Source: Porphyridium purpureum
Taxonomy: Eukaryota > Rhodophyta > Bangiophyceae > Porphyridiales > Porphyridiaceae
DNA: 64,000 bases
NCBI GenBank assembly: GCA_008690995.1
Contig: VRMN01000003.1
Span: forward strand, 1,550,001 to 1,614,000
Reading direction: 5' to 3'
The position numbers were made by a program, and so were the translations under genes. Position 1 is the first letter of the stretch. Each line of letters starts with the position of its first letter. Below are positions 18,586 through 27,462 of the stretch, in pieces. The notes under the pieces are model-generated. The model saw only the letters and a program-made list of their open reading frames with translations. It was not told where the DNA came from and did not search any database.

Positions 18586-20163
18586 ATGGAAGATGACGGG
18601 TACGACGCCCTGTTGGCTGAAGAGGAACGTGCCTTGGAGGCTGGTTCAGCTGCTGCGGAGCGTGAAAATCTGTCAAAGATGAAGATTCTGAGGGATCAAA
18701 GGGAGGCAAGTGCACGAGACGCAGAGGGCGCTGCAGAGTTCGGCTCGTATGAAAGCCATGCGGTTCACCTGGCCAACTTGAATCAGTACTCGCACGTGCC
18801 GCCTGTGAGCCCTGCCATCCGAAGCGAGCCGGTGGACGTACTAGCATCAGGCTCTGCTTCGCCATCGCAATCAGACGAGAAACGTCTTGCACAGGTGCAA
18901 GCCATGCGGTATCAACTCGAGTACTACTTTTCACAGGACAACATTGTGCGCGACGAATACATCAAGAAAGTGACGGACGCGAAGTGTGGTGGCGTTGCTA
19001 TCTCTGAACTCTCCACATTTGCTCGAGTGATTATGATCGCGCGTGGTGGAAATCGCGGTGATCTCATAGCGGAGGCCGTCCAAACGTCGAAGATGCTTAC
19101 TCTGGTGCACCGTGAAGGCAGCTCGCGCACGTTTGTGAAAGCAGTGCGCCAGTACGCTGCGTCAAGTATTGAGAGGGCGGAGGGTCAAGTAAAGTCGCCT
19201 CAGAGTGGTAACACGCGGAAGAGATCCCGGTTTGAGGCGCAAAGTAATACGCGCAATTCAAGTGCAAACCAGCAGCCGCGTAACAACCAACACACGCGAG
19301 AGGAACAGGATGACTCTCTGATGCTGTGCAAGTATTTCGCTGCAGGATACTGCGACCGTGGCAAGCGATGTTCTTGGACGCATGACATGCGCCTGATAGA
19401 TCTCGTGGAGTCACAGTGGATGTCGCCCGACGACGAGAAGCTTGTTGAACGACTTCGAACCGGCGTTCGGCAGTTGAATTTACCTGATCATGTCGGAATT
19501 CCGTCGTCAAAGCTGAAAGAAATCAATGTCGGCGTGGCAAGCGGTTCAAAGTCGGAAGTGCCGTTACCATTTGACTATTTTCTTGTCGTGGACCTTGAGG
19601 GACGAGACGAAATTATTGAGTTCCCGGCTCTTCTGATGGATGCGCGGACGCTTCGCGAGCCGCCTGGTCAGAGCAGGTTTCATCACTGGGTGCGACCGAA
19701 TCGTCTTTTCCAGGGCAAGATGAGCGTCAATCCCGGCGTCAAGGCAAATCCCAAGTCGCGTGCGGTCGATTTTTCAGTGGTGGTGCGTGACCTAGATGAG
19801 TGGCTTTGCAAGCAGGTGGGTGTCGACGTGGTTCGCGAGAATCGCGTGTTGGTGGTCACTTGTGGTGACTGGGATATGAAAACGGCCGTCTTTAGGCAGT
19901 GCGGACTGGCTGGCATCAATCACCGCGACCTGCCGCGATACTTGAGGCAGTGGGCAAACATCAAGGTAATCTATAACGGCTTTTACAAGACGCGTCGCCC
20001 GGTGACCGGAATGAAGGGCATGTTGTATGGCCTGTTCGGTGGCGAACTGCTGGGTATGCATCACCTCGGCATGCATGATACATTTAATATTGCCCGCGTT
20101 GTCGCAAGAGTTGTGTCAGATGGTACGCAAATGCGAGTAACCAACGGTTTCCCCGACAAGTAA
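18586..20163 (+). CDS. La-motif + CCCH zinc finger + ERI1-type 3'-5' exonuclease fusion
   Basis: 525 residues from ATG 18586; an upstream open extension overlaps the divergent ThTPase gene and is rejected. Residues ~100-187 form a La motif: QLEYYFSQDNIVRDEYI keeps Gln110, Tyr113, Tyr114, Asp123 and Phe145 of the UUU-3'OH pocket, with Tyr125 replacing the usual Phe. A CCCH finger of spacing C-x7-C-x5-C-x3-H lies at 248-266. Residues ~327-520 are a DEDDh exonuclease of the ERI1/3'hExo group: D336 and E338 in VVDLEG, D430 in GDWDM, H493 and D498 in HHLGMHDTFNIAR, all catalytic residues present. ERI1 normally carries a SAP domain, not a La motif. I infer a nuclease that selects RNAs with 3' oligo-U ends. 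Confidence 0.9.
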   Translation: MEDDGYDALLAEEERALEAGSAAAERENLSKMKILRDQREASARDAEGAAEFGSYESHAVHLANLNQYSHVPPVSPAIRSEPVDVLASGSASPSQSDEKRLAQVQAMRYQLEYYFSQDNIVRDEYIKKVTDAKCGGVAISELSTFARVIMIARGGNRGDLIAEAVQTSKMLTLVHREGSSRTFVKAVRQYAASSIERAEGQVKSPQSGNTRKRSRFEAQSNTRNSSANQQPRNNQHTREEQDDSLMLCKYFAAGYCDRGKRCSWTHDMRLIDLVESQWMSPDDEKLVERLRTGVRQLNLPDHVGIPSSKLKEINVGVASGSKSEVPLPFDYFLVVDLEGRDEIIEFPALLMDARTLREPPGQSRFHHWVRPNRLFQGKMSVNPGVKANPKSRAVDFSVVVRDLDEWLCKQVGVDVVRENRVLVVTCGDWDMKTAVFRQCGLAGINHRDLPRYLRQWANIKVIYNGFYKTRRPVTGMKGMLYGLFGGELLGMHHLGMHDTFNIARVVARVVSDGTQMRVTNGFPDK

Positions 20164-20263
20164 ACAACGTACGCACTCTTTACTATCAAAGTGCCAGTCA
20201 CACACCAAGCCAGACGACCATTCCGGTCCGTCGCTAAAATGGTCACCGGAAGTATTCCTCCGC

Positions 20264-20494
20264 TTAAAAGCCGCGAGCTTGTCTCCGCATAAGCACGCGG
20301 AAATTCTCCATCTCTCGTTTCATCTTCATCGTGTATTCGCGGTGCTCGCGCTCCTGTCGACGCTTGTCACATGGCTTCGTGTATCGATCGTGCGACCACA
20401 CGCCTACCATGGTACCCTCCCCGTGCATCTTCTTCTTCAGCACCCGCAGCGCCATGTCCACGTTGTCGCGGTAGATCTTGATGCGCAGCGTCAT
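20264..20494 (-). CDS. Ribosomal protein bS21, probably mitochondrial
   Basis: 76 residues from ATG 20494 (a GTG at 20512 is rejected). DNVDMALRVLKKKMHGEG followed by HDRYTKPCDKRRQEREHREY follows the bS21/MRPS21 pattern of a short helix-helix basic protein. bS21 sits on the small ribosomal subunit near the platform. The C-terminal ~20 residues are longer than the bacterial protein. Divergent from the TFIIIC gene with 133 bases between starts. No separate targeting peptide, which is normal for mitochondrial S21. Confidence 0.75.
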   Translation of the reverse strand: MTLRIKIYRDNVDMALRVLKKKMHGEGTMVGVWSHDRYTKPCDKRRQEREHREYTMKMKREMENFRVLMRRQARGF

Positions 20495-20627
20495 CTTGCC
20501 CGCCACACACACTCACCAAGTTGCGGCTACACTTTCTCCTGCGCTTCCCGGACCCCGAGTCGCTGTCGCTTGTGGAATTTCTACTTGTCGCGGCAGGAAA
20601 ATACTCTCCGGAGTGCGCGTGAAGGTT

Positions 20628-23600
20628 ATGGATCATTCTGAAGAGGAGAGCACAAGAGGCAGGAATTCATTCAGTCGAGGCAACGCCAGTGGCACCGTTC
20701 CGCACGCCAGCGCCAGCGCTAGCGCCTGCGGTCGTGGAGGCGCCAATGTAAAGCGAAAAGCAGGTATTGACAATGGGCAAGCTGGCTCAGCACGCACCAG
20801 CAAGGTTGGGCGACATCTGGCAGAGAGCGTCACTCGTGAACGCGTGTTCGGGGTGACGGCCGACGTGATTCTGCGTGAAGAGCGAGATGACTCGAATATG
20901 TGGCCAAATGGTAAGGCCAAAGGCAGACCGTTCGGTTTTATCAAGAACAAAGTGCCTGCGAAACTGCGGCCCAAGCTTGCCGAGGCCAACCTGCTGTATC
21001 TGGAGAACAAGCTCGACGAGGCGCTGGTTGCGACGCAGAATCTGTTGCACGATTGCGGTGCGCGCTCTTCGTATGAGGCGTGGTTGCTTCTGGCCAATAT
21101 TTATAAGGATATGGGAAAGTTGAGGCTAATGATCAACGCAGAGCTGATGGCGGCTGATTTGCGATGGGGCGATCCGGACCTATGGGCCACTGTCGCACAG
21201 CAGGCCAGCACTCATGGCATGTACAAAGAAGCTTGGGACGCGCTGAAGGGCATGATATCCGCCTCAACCGCGGGACAGGATCAACTGGGCCACGGCCATC
21301 GAATGCGCGCAGAGCTTTACGTGACCGTTCCCATCATCTACTTGGAGCGAACATTTGAAACGAACTCGAACGCAAGCACAGCTGCCATGAAAAGCGCGCA
21401 GTACGCGTTGCAGCGTGAACCATATAGTGTGGAATGCGCATATTTTCTTCTTAGGGCTGACAAGGGCATCAAAAAGCCTGACGCCAAAGCTTCAAATGAG
21501 TCGTCAAAGTGGCTCGCTACGCTACACACTGCATTAAGTATTGTGGCCGAAAGTGTGACCGAAATGAATCCAGGAAGCGATTTGTTCTATAGCGCGGTTG
21601 AGCTGCAGCTCGAGCTGGCCCTCATTCTTGGATTACACATGATCAAGGAACGCATGTTTACCCAAGGCACTTTGCACCTGACGAGCCAGACACACATACT
21701 TTCTGTCCGTAGTAGAGCGGCATCGGCACAGGCCTTGCCAGGCCCATTGTTTGAACTCAAGGCCGAAGCGTTGCGCGTAGCCACATCCATTTGCCGTTCC
21801 TGTCAGGTACTCGACTCCACAGACGCCTTGAGGAAGATGAGTTGTCTGGCGCAATCGATGCTTACCCGCCTGGAGTCCCTTGAGCGAGATGGTACCGTGT
21901 CTGTACTTGACGTGCGTGTGCGCTTCTTGCACAATCTCTTACTGCTTGTCGCAGCGACTTTGTGCGCCCGCTCTGATGAGCTTGAAGGTCTTGCGGAGCT
22001 AGCTCATCGTTTGCGTGAGACCGTGCACTGTGCGGCGTATACCGAGCCATCCCTGCTGGACGTTGGCCGGAGCCCGGACGAGCGCAATCATTTACAGGGT
22101 TTACCTGCCTGCGAGGCAGCCCATTTTCGGCCTTTGGTCGCACTCATTACAATCACACAGTATTTTTACAGGCAAGTGTCTGACGTGACCTGCAAAGATG
22201 CGGTCGCGGTACTTTTAGAGTATGTGGAAGGGTGCTCGCCACAGTCTGGCACCAGCAGTGAACTTACACAAAGTATTCAGACATTGCTCTCCGGGCTTGC
22301 CTCGGCGGAAAATGAGAGTGCCATTCGAAAGCTCCTGAGGCATGTTATGCAAAACGATTTTTTCAGGATTGTAGCAGAAGCTGACGCATTACTACCTTTC
22401 AGCAGAATTTCAATCCTTGACCCCAGCTGCAGCTTGCTGGACGCAGAGATTGTCTCTCTATGTCAGACTGTGGCGAATGATATGTTGGCAAACATAATGG
22501 GAATCGCACGAGGTGAAGTTTCGGTATTCTCAAGCGCAAATCGTGACGGCGCCGATGGAAGTCTCCGTGGGTTAAGCGAAAACGGGATCAAAGTGATAGA
22601 GTTACTCTTTCTTAGCCCGTTTGTTCAAGCTTGCAAAATTTCAGCGTATGAATGCGTCGCACAACAAGTTGCTGCTCTTTCGGACCCCAAGGTTGGACTG
22701 CCCTCGCAATGTGCGCAGAAGGGCGTTGTCATGCCTGTCGTCATTGACCGCGTGGTGTACGAATTATGGACGCGCATGGGCCCCCGCTCTTTCTTGGAAC
22801 TCGTACGCTGGTACCTCGTGCAGGCCGAGCCCGAAGTACAGCAGCGTCTCCTTGCGTGGAAAGATGGCGAAGAGGTGGCTGCACCACTAAGAAACATTTC
22901 TGCTCGCGTTTTTGCGCTGCCATCGCCCTTGCTGGCCTGGTTGCTCTCATTCGCCAAGTGCGCTGAACTCATGCTCCTGAGGGAGGACTTCTCGTCCGCT
23001 CTCAAGTCCCTACGAGACATGCGCGGATACTCAGCTGCGCTTTTCCCCTATCAGGCGGTGCTTCTCGGCGCAACTACCATGTATTTGTTCGGGAGCAATG
23101 AAGGTACTTTTGATCGGCGATTCGGCCTTCATGTGGTCCAAGCGCTGATGGCATACTTGGACATCATTTCCTCAATAGAGAAGCCGCTGGGCTCATTCCC
23201 TTGCAATGTGTCTGACAGGCGCTTTCTTTTTGAGACAGGAGGCCGAGCAAAGCCAAATCGCGTTGCTTCTTTTGTTCTTGGGCAAGTTAAAATGTTGAGA
23301 CGGCATTTGGCCGAGGCCGAGACGATTTGGGACGCTCTGGCGGAAGACTTGGAATCTGAGCCTCTAGTGCACTTTTTCGCGTCTGTTTGCAGCTTTGCGC
23401 TGGTATCCGCTGATCGTGTGACCAATCGAAATGCCAGCATTCTACGAGGCATGCGAGCTCTGGACAGGTATGAGGAGCAGCGACAGAAGCGTCATCAAGG
23501 CGGGGAGACAGGAGGGCCATCGCTGCTCGAAAAGGAGATCGAAATTCTGTACAATCGAGGTCGCGCATTCCAGGCGGCCGGGCGGAATGATCTTGCCTCG

Positions 23601-23768
23601 CACATGTACATGAAGGCCATGGAGCTTGACATTTCGCAGGAAACATGCTTAAAGCAGGATTTACGAAGAGAGTGTGCATACAACTTGCTGGCTATTTCTC
23701 AAACAAACGGTGATGGAGAAATGAGCGACCAACTGGCCTCTTGTCTTGAAAGTCATCTCGCGCTATGA
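20628..23768 (+). CDS. GTF3C3: TFIIIC TPR subunit (GTF3C3/Tfc4-like)
   Basis: 1046 residues from ATG 20628. TFIIIC recognises A and B boxes of tRNA genes; this TPR subunit recruits TFIIIB. The N-terminus is Ser/Gly/Arg-rich. TPR units begin near residue 110: AEANLLYLENKLDEALVATQNLL, SSYEAWLLLANIYKDMGKLRLMI, GDPDLWATVAQQASTHGMYKEAWDAL. More helical repeats run to the end, where YNRGRAFQAAGRNDLASHMYMKAMELD is typical of C-terminal TPRs in the family. Length is similar to yeast Tfc4 (1025 aa) and longer than human GTF3C3 (886 aa). The middle (~250-800) is too diverged to assign. Confidence 0.75.
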   Translation: MDHSEEESTRGRNSFSRGNASGTVPHASASASACGRGGANVKRKAGIDNGQAGSARTSKVGRHLAESVTRERVFGVTADVILREERDDSNMWPNGKAKGRPFGFIKNKVPAKLRPKLAEANLLYLENKLDEALVATQNLLHDCGARSSYEAWLLLANIYKDMGKLRLMINAELMAADLRWGDPDLWATVAQQASTHGMYKEAWDALKGMISASTAGQDQLGHGHRMRAELYVTVPIIYLERTFETNSNASTAAMKSAQYALQREPYSVECAYFLLRADKGIKKPDAKASNESSKWLATLHTALSIVAESVTEMNPGSDLFYSAVELQLELALILGLHMIKERMFTQGTLHLTSQTHILSVRSRAASAQALPGPLFELKAEALRVATSICRSCQVLDSTDALRKMSCLAQSMLTRLESLERDGTVSVLDVRVRFLHNLLLLVAATLCARSDELEGLAELAHRLRETVHCAAYTEPSLLDVGRSPDERNHLQGLPACEAAHFRPLVALITITQYFYRQVSDVTCKDAVAVLLEYVEGCSPQSGTSSELTQSIQTLLSGLASAENESAIRKLLRHVMQNDFFRIVAEADALLPFSRISILDPSCSLLDAEIVSLCQTVANDMLANIMGIARGEVSVFSSANRDGADGSLRGLSENGIKVIELLFLSPFVQACKISAYECVAQQVAALSDPKVGLPSQCAQKGVVMPVVIDRVVYELWTRMGPRSFLELVRWYLVQAEPEVQQRLLAWKDGEEVAAPLRNISARVFALPSPLLAWLLSFAKCAELMLLREDFSSALKSLRDMRGYSAALFPYQAVLLGATTMYLFGSNEGTFDRRFGLHVVQALMAYLDIISSIEKPLGSFPCNVSDRRFLFETGGRAKPNRVASFVLGQVKMLRRHLAEAETIWDALAEDLESEPLVHFFASVCSFALVSADRVTNRNASILRGMRALDRYEEQRQKRHQGGETGGPSLLEKEIEILYNRGRAFQAAGRNDLASHMYMKAMELDISQETCLKQDLRRECAYNLLAISQTNGDGEMSDQLASCLESHLAL

Positions 23769-23996
23769 ATACTTCCAGTGATCTGAAATCGAATATCATG
23801 GACATAGTCTCCGCATGAGCAAACGCATGGAAACGTGCTCTGATCCTTAGCGTTCGCGAGGCAGACAGTGCAAATAGAATTAAATGGAAGAAACATGGGT
23901 TGGAGCACAGTCACATGACGATATGGTGATCCACAGGTCAGCAGAAAAAAGGCGGAAAATATTGGTGTCACGTTGGCCGCGCGCACACGCAGAACA

Positions 23997-25265
23997 TTAT
24001 GACAATCCGTGTCCCTTTTCGACATTCCTACTCCGGCTTCCGTATCCCCTGTTACGTTTCCTGCCCTCCGCTCGATATCCGTCGTGTTCTGGGCGAGAGC
24101 GCTTGCCAGTGTGCGTAGGGGGCCCACTCTGGCTCTGAAAAGCGTCTCGATGAATCACGCTTTGGCGAGACGATCGAGTGGCGGCGATTTCTACCAGCTT
24201 TTTCCTAATCAATAGAAACGCGTGATGCAGTCTCCCCGAAAAATGAGAATCAATCTGCGCAGCCGTACGTGCACTGCAACTCAGGAAACCGCTGCACACA
24301 TCACACACGCGCATCTGATTTGCTGGCACGTTATCCTTTTCTTCACGTGTTTCTGCAGTGCGCTGTTGCTCTGGTGAAGATTGTCGCTGCAATGCAAGTG
24401 TCGCTGCTTCTTCCACTTCACCATCTTCAAGCTCTTCACGCTGTGTGTTCACGCACCCATCATCGTTATCAGGCCAACCCACGCAACGCTCTTTCTCGGG
24501 AGGCTCTTGTACTTGTGATTCTTTGCTGGCATCGTTCGCACAGCCTCCAGCAGAGCTTTCCACGCCAGTGTCTAGCACTGTAATGCATCCAACATCATGC
24601 ATTTTCTTCCATTCATTCGCATCAACCTTCGCCACCGGTGCAAAAGCCGGGTCTAACGAAAGTCCATGGTCATTCCTCTCCAATTCATCTTCAGAAATCA
24701 CAAGCTTCTCGTCTGCCGCTGCCGAATTCAGCGACAAAGGAACACCCGGGTCGCTCACAAGCATTGTTTGCGGCTCATCACTTATTCCGTATTCTACTCG
24801 TAGTCGCTCCAGCCTTTTGGCAATCCTGCGCTCTACATCATTTACCAACTCTTGACACGCCCGCTCGCATACCCGCTCGTGCTGGAGAAGCTTTGATGGC
24901 GCAGCAACGTCGCGGTCAGAGCTCTTGCGTCGAGCATCAGTTCCAGTGCTGTTGAAGTGTTTGTAGTCACGCATGAACTGATCTCGCACAAACTCAGAGT
25001 GAAGATGTGCGCATGCACCGCGCTGAAGTTTTGTGTTTGCAAACACGTCATTCAAGCAAACGCCGAAAAGAAAGCCAGAGCATACTCGTTCATCAGCATA
25101 CGCACACGTCATTTCTGGCTGCAGAGCCGGCGGCGTGTGTCGCGCGCGCTCGTGCAGCGGCAGCCGCCGCGAATGGCGTTGCCCCACAAGTTCGACCCCG
25201 CCATCTCGGTCGTGCCCCATCAAGGCGTCCAGCTGCGCACGCACCGCATCATACGCCCCGCCCAT
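23997..25265 (-). CDS. LUC7-family U1 snRNP splicing factor
   Basis: 422 residues. LUC7 proteins stabilise U1 snRNA/5' splice-site pairing. The N-terminus has AQLDALMG as in other LUC7s. Zinc finger 1 (~61-100): CSGFLFGVCLNDVFANTKLQRGACAHLHSEF. Zinc finger 2 (~315-350): VCDVCSGFLSCSARTAAQIDSHFSGRLHHAFLLIRKKL. The C-terminal tail is Arg/Ser/Gly-rich. The linker between the fingers is expanded with ~150 acidic, disordered residues compared with yeast Luc7 (261 aa). Its presence agrees with the introns found in two genes nearby. Confidence 0.8.
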   Translation of the reverse strand: MGGAYDAVRAQLDALMGHDRDGGVELVGQRHSRRLPLHERARHTPPALQPEMTCAYADERVCSGFLFGVCLNDVFANTKLQRGACAHLHSEFVRDQFMRDYKHFNSTGTDARRKSSDRDVAAPSKLLQHERVCERACQELVNDVERRIAKRLERLRVEYGISDEPQTMLVSDPGVPLSLNSAAADEKLVISEDELERNDHGLSLDPAFAPVAKVDANEWKKMHDVGCITVLDTGVESSAGGCANDASKESQVQEPPEKERCVGWPDNDDGCVNTQREELEDGEVEEAATLALQRQSSPEQQRTAETREEKDNVPANQMRVCDVCSGFLSCSARTAAQIDSHFSGRLHHAFLLIRKKLVEIAATRSSRQSVIHRDAFQSQSGPPTHTGKRSRPEHDGYRAEGRKRNRGYGSRSRNVEKGHGLS

Positions 25266-25465
25266 CTTTCAAGTCGACAACTTGGCAAAGCATGCACATG
25301 AATCTGCTCTGAGCGCGAAGCTTTCGTGACCGTACGCCAGGAAGGTTGACAGACAGGCGTTTCATGTTTCTGTCGTTCGGGGATGTCAAACTTTTCGCTT
25401 TGCAAGTGAAATCTCTAGGGCCGGAAACTCGACGACAATGACCATACCTTAGAGGCTGAATTGCA

Positions 25466-25843
25466 GTGCAGGAACTGTGCTCGGCTGGGGATGCTCTCGT
25501 ATTTTCCACCGCATTGCACGGCGAGAGTGCTTCGATAAACACAGATGCACAAAGTTTTATAGTGCTCTGTCCGAGCATATCCGACGAGGATTCCGTCTGC
25601 TTGTCGAGTTTGGCTGTGTTGGAGCGCTTTAAAATGCCGGCTAGTTTTGAGGGCAATGGCCAGACAACCACTACGCCGTGTTGGATTGTCGTGTTTAAAC
25701 GAAGGATAAAAAAAAATGTCGGCCTTGACGCTATCATGAGCTCGGGTAAAAACCGTGTAGGAAGAAAAGACCCGAGGCTTAAACCATTACCGCTCCATGA
25801 GAAAGGCGACAAAATAAAAAGTAAAAAGGAAAGAACACGTTGA
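25466..25843 (+). CDS. Uncertain hypothetical protein (3' exon?)
   Basis: 125 open codons that begin without an ATG directly after a good acceptor-like sequence (TTGCAGTGCAG). A short upstream ATG frame at 25367 (MFLSFGDVKLFALQ) followed by a weak GTGAAA donor could be its first exon, keeping phase. The product would begin mixed hydrophobic and end with a very basic tail (EKGDKIKSKKERTR). I recognise no domain. Divergent from LUC7. It may also be chance. Confidence 0.3.
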   Translation: MQELCSAGDALVFSTALHGESASINTDAQSFIVLCPSISDEDSVCLSSLAVLERFKMPASFEGNGQTTTTPCWIVVFKRRIKKNVGLDAIMSSGKNRVGRKDPRLKPLPLHEKGDKIKSKKERTR

Positions 25844-25949
25844 AACGCAAGCCGTCATGCTCCGCGCATGAAGCCAGACTCATCTGGTACCAAAACAAGA
25901 TATGACATTCACCGCGACACATGATCATCATACTTTGCTTCGCATGTGT

Positions 25950-26241
25950 TTGCAGCAGAACAATAGAATTCCTTAGCATGAGCTACTTCGCGACTACGTC
26001 CCCTATGCGCACCGACCGAAGACCTACGGAATGTCCATTGGTCGCGAACGGACACGGGGGGTGCCACTGCAATGGGCAACTGCAAGGAACAGTACATGCC
26101 GCACTCTACATGAATCCGCAGCTCACCGAGTGCCTGCTGCTCACCTGAAAGAGGCAGATGCACAGCGCTGTTCCGGCGCGGCAGCTTGCGGCGCGCATGG
26201 CATGGTGAATTATCCGCATCTCTTCGCTTTGCGTGGCTCAA
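25950..26241 (-). pseudogene. Degenerate inverted copy of the 3' end of the secreted-protein gene
   Basis: The minus strand here resembles the plus strand at about 29420-29560, which spans the last codons, stop and 3' flank of the secreted-protein gene. Matching translated pieces are RRNSAVHLPLSGEQQALGELRIH against RRNTVAHLSGVDEQ-stop-AFGELRLH. At the DNA level a 38-base core (26108-26145) agrees at 33 positions. No upstream part of the gene is present, so this is a fragment, not a full paralog. Confidence 0.6.
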
Positions 26242-26410
26242 ACTTCATGCCACGACGCCAAGCACGTCGTTTCGAGCAGATGTTTAAAGTTCGCGGGTGT
26301 TTTTTAAACGTTTGTCTCTATAATTTAATGCACTGTACCGAAGCGGCCATGTTTCGCACGACGTGACCGACTGCGGCTGGTATCGGAGAGAGCGCAAAGG
26401 CTTCGCGAGT

Positions 26411-27221
26411 ATGTCGTCAACGAAACTTTGCGACATTTGCAGCGCAGCAGAGAGCAGGTACCGGTGCCCGACATGCGCAACAAGAACGTACGTTGTGAGA
26501 ATGCGTCCAAAGCTAGGCCGCGAAGCTTGTTCTTCGTCGACAGAAAAGGTCGACGCGTGAGACGGCAAAGCAGGATGGCGGATAACTGATGCGTGTGCTG
26601 TGTGTGTTGCTATGTTTATCCGATGTCGCGGAATCAAGGTGCTCTTTGGCCTGCTCCAAGGCGCACAAAGAACAGCTCAATTGCGTCGCGCCTAAGCAGA
26701 CGCACAAACGAGCATTGGACGCATATCGGCAGCTCCGGAAAGAATATCCTGACCGATTGTACGTTTTTCAGCTCTGCGTGCGGGAAGTTTTGTTTCTTGT
26801 GCTACAAAGTGCTTTGCACTCGGATTTGCCTGTTTGTGACGTCCACTTCTGACCAAATTTGACCCAATTTGGGTTTTTGCTCTCGCTGCTGTTTGTTGTT
26901 CTTGTTCACAGACCGTATGACGAACCCAGAGAAAATGTGGCATCGGCGAGCAAACTAGATTCCGGACTGTCTTTGAGACCAGACCCAGAAATATCGTCTG
27001 CAGACAGACCGTCCCAGTTGCGCGCGGACCAAATGACTGCCCTGAATCGGAATGCGGAAATTCAGCGGTGCTTGGAGAGCGAGCGGATTCAGGCCCAGAT
27101 TGTGTCTTTGTTGTCCATGGAAGATCCATACCCGACATTGGAGAACCAAATCGATCATGATCCGGTCTTTGCGTTTCTTGCGGACAGCATTCTGAACGCA
27201 CTGAACCGGCCGTCGCCGTAG
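26411..27221 (+). CDS. ZNHIT3: ZNHIT3/Hit1-like HIT zinc finger protein, two introns
   Basis: Three exons: 26411-26487, 26639-26758, 26912-27221 (507 nt, 168 residues). Both introns start with GTACGT and end in AG (ATCAAG and TTCACAG). Splicing rebuilds the HIT finger: CDICSAAESRYRCPTCATRT-CSLACSKAHKEQLNC, matching C-x2-C...C-x2-C...C-x3-C...H...C. The C-terminal LNRNAEIQRCLESERIQAQIVSLLS and HDPVFAFLADSILNAL agree with the ZNHIT3 helical tail that binds NUFIP1/Rsa1. The protein helps assemble box C/D snoRNPs. Introns are 151 and 153 bases; no single open frame covers the gene. Confidence 0.85.
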
Positions 27222-27462
27222 ATTCTCAACACACCAAGGCGCCGCACTGCTCTTGGACGTGACTGTCGGCCTGCTCTAGCTCATCTGCAATACAGCCCTC
27301 TGCGGACGTGTGTCCCGCTGCCGAATCGAGTCACCAACTCGATCCGACACACACAGCACATGGAACCAACAAGCTCGAGGTGTAGTCAAGGTTTCAGACC
27401 CGATACCTTAACGGTTTAACTCAGCAAATCGGATTTTCGTCCAGTAGTCGTTTAGAATAAAA

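Larger units (their letters stand above)
25266..26410. other. 1.1-kb spacer with one uncertain open frame and a degenerate gene fragment
   Basis: Contains the uncertain frame at 25466-25843, the inverted remnant at 25950-26241 and an ACTGTACC motif at 26332 close upstream of ZNHIT3. Confidence 0.4.

Noticed and set aside
23753-24127. Minus frame with CTVCLANAKDQSTFPCVCSCG downstream of LUC7
   Set aside because: The Cys spacing hints at a zinc site, but it overlaps LUC7 in another frame, has no promoter and no family match. Could be a small spliced gene, not supportable.
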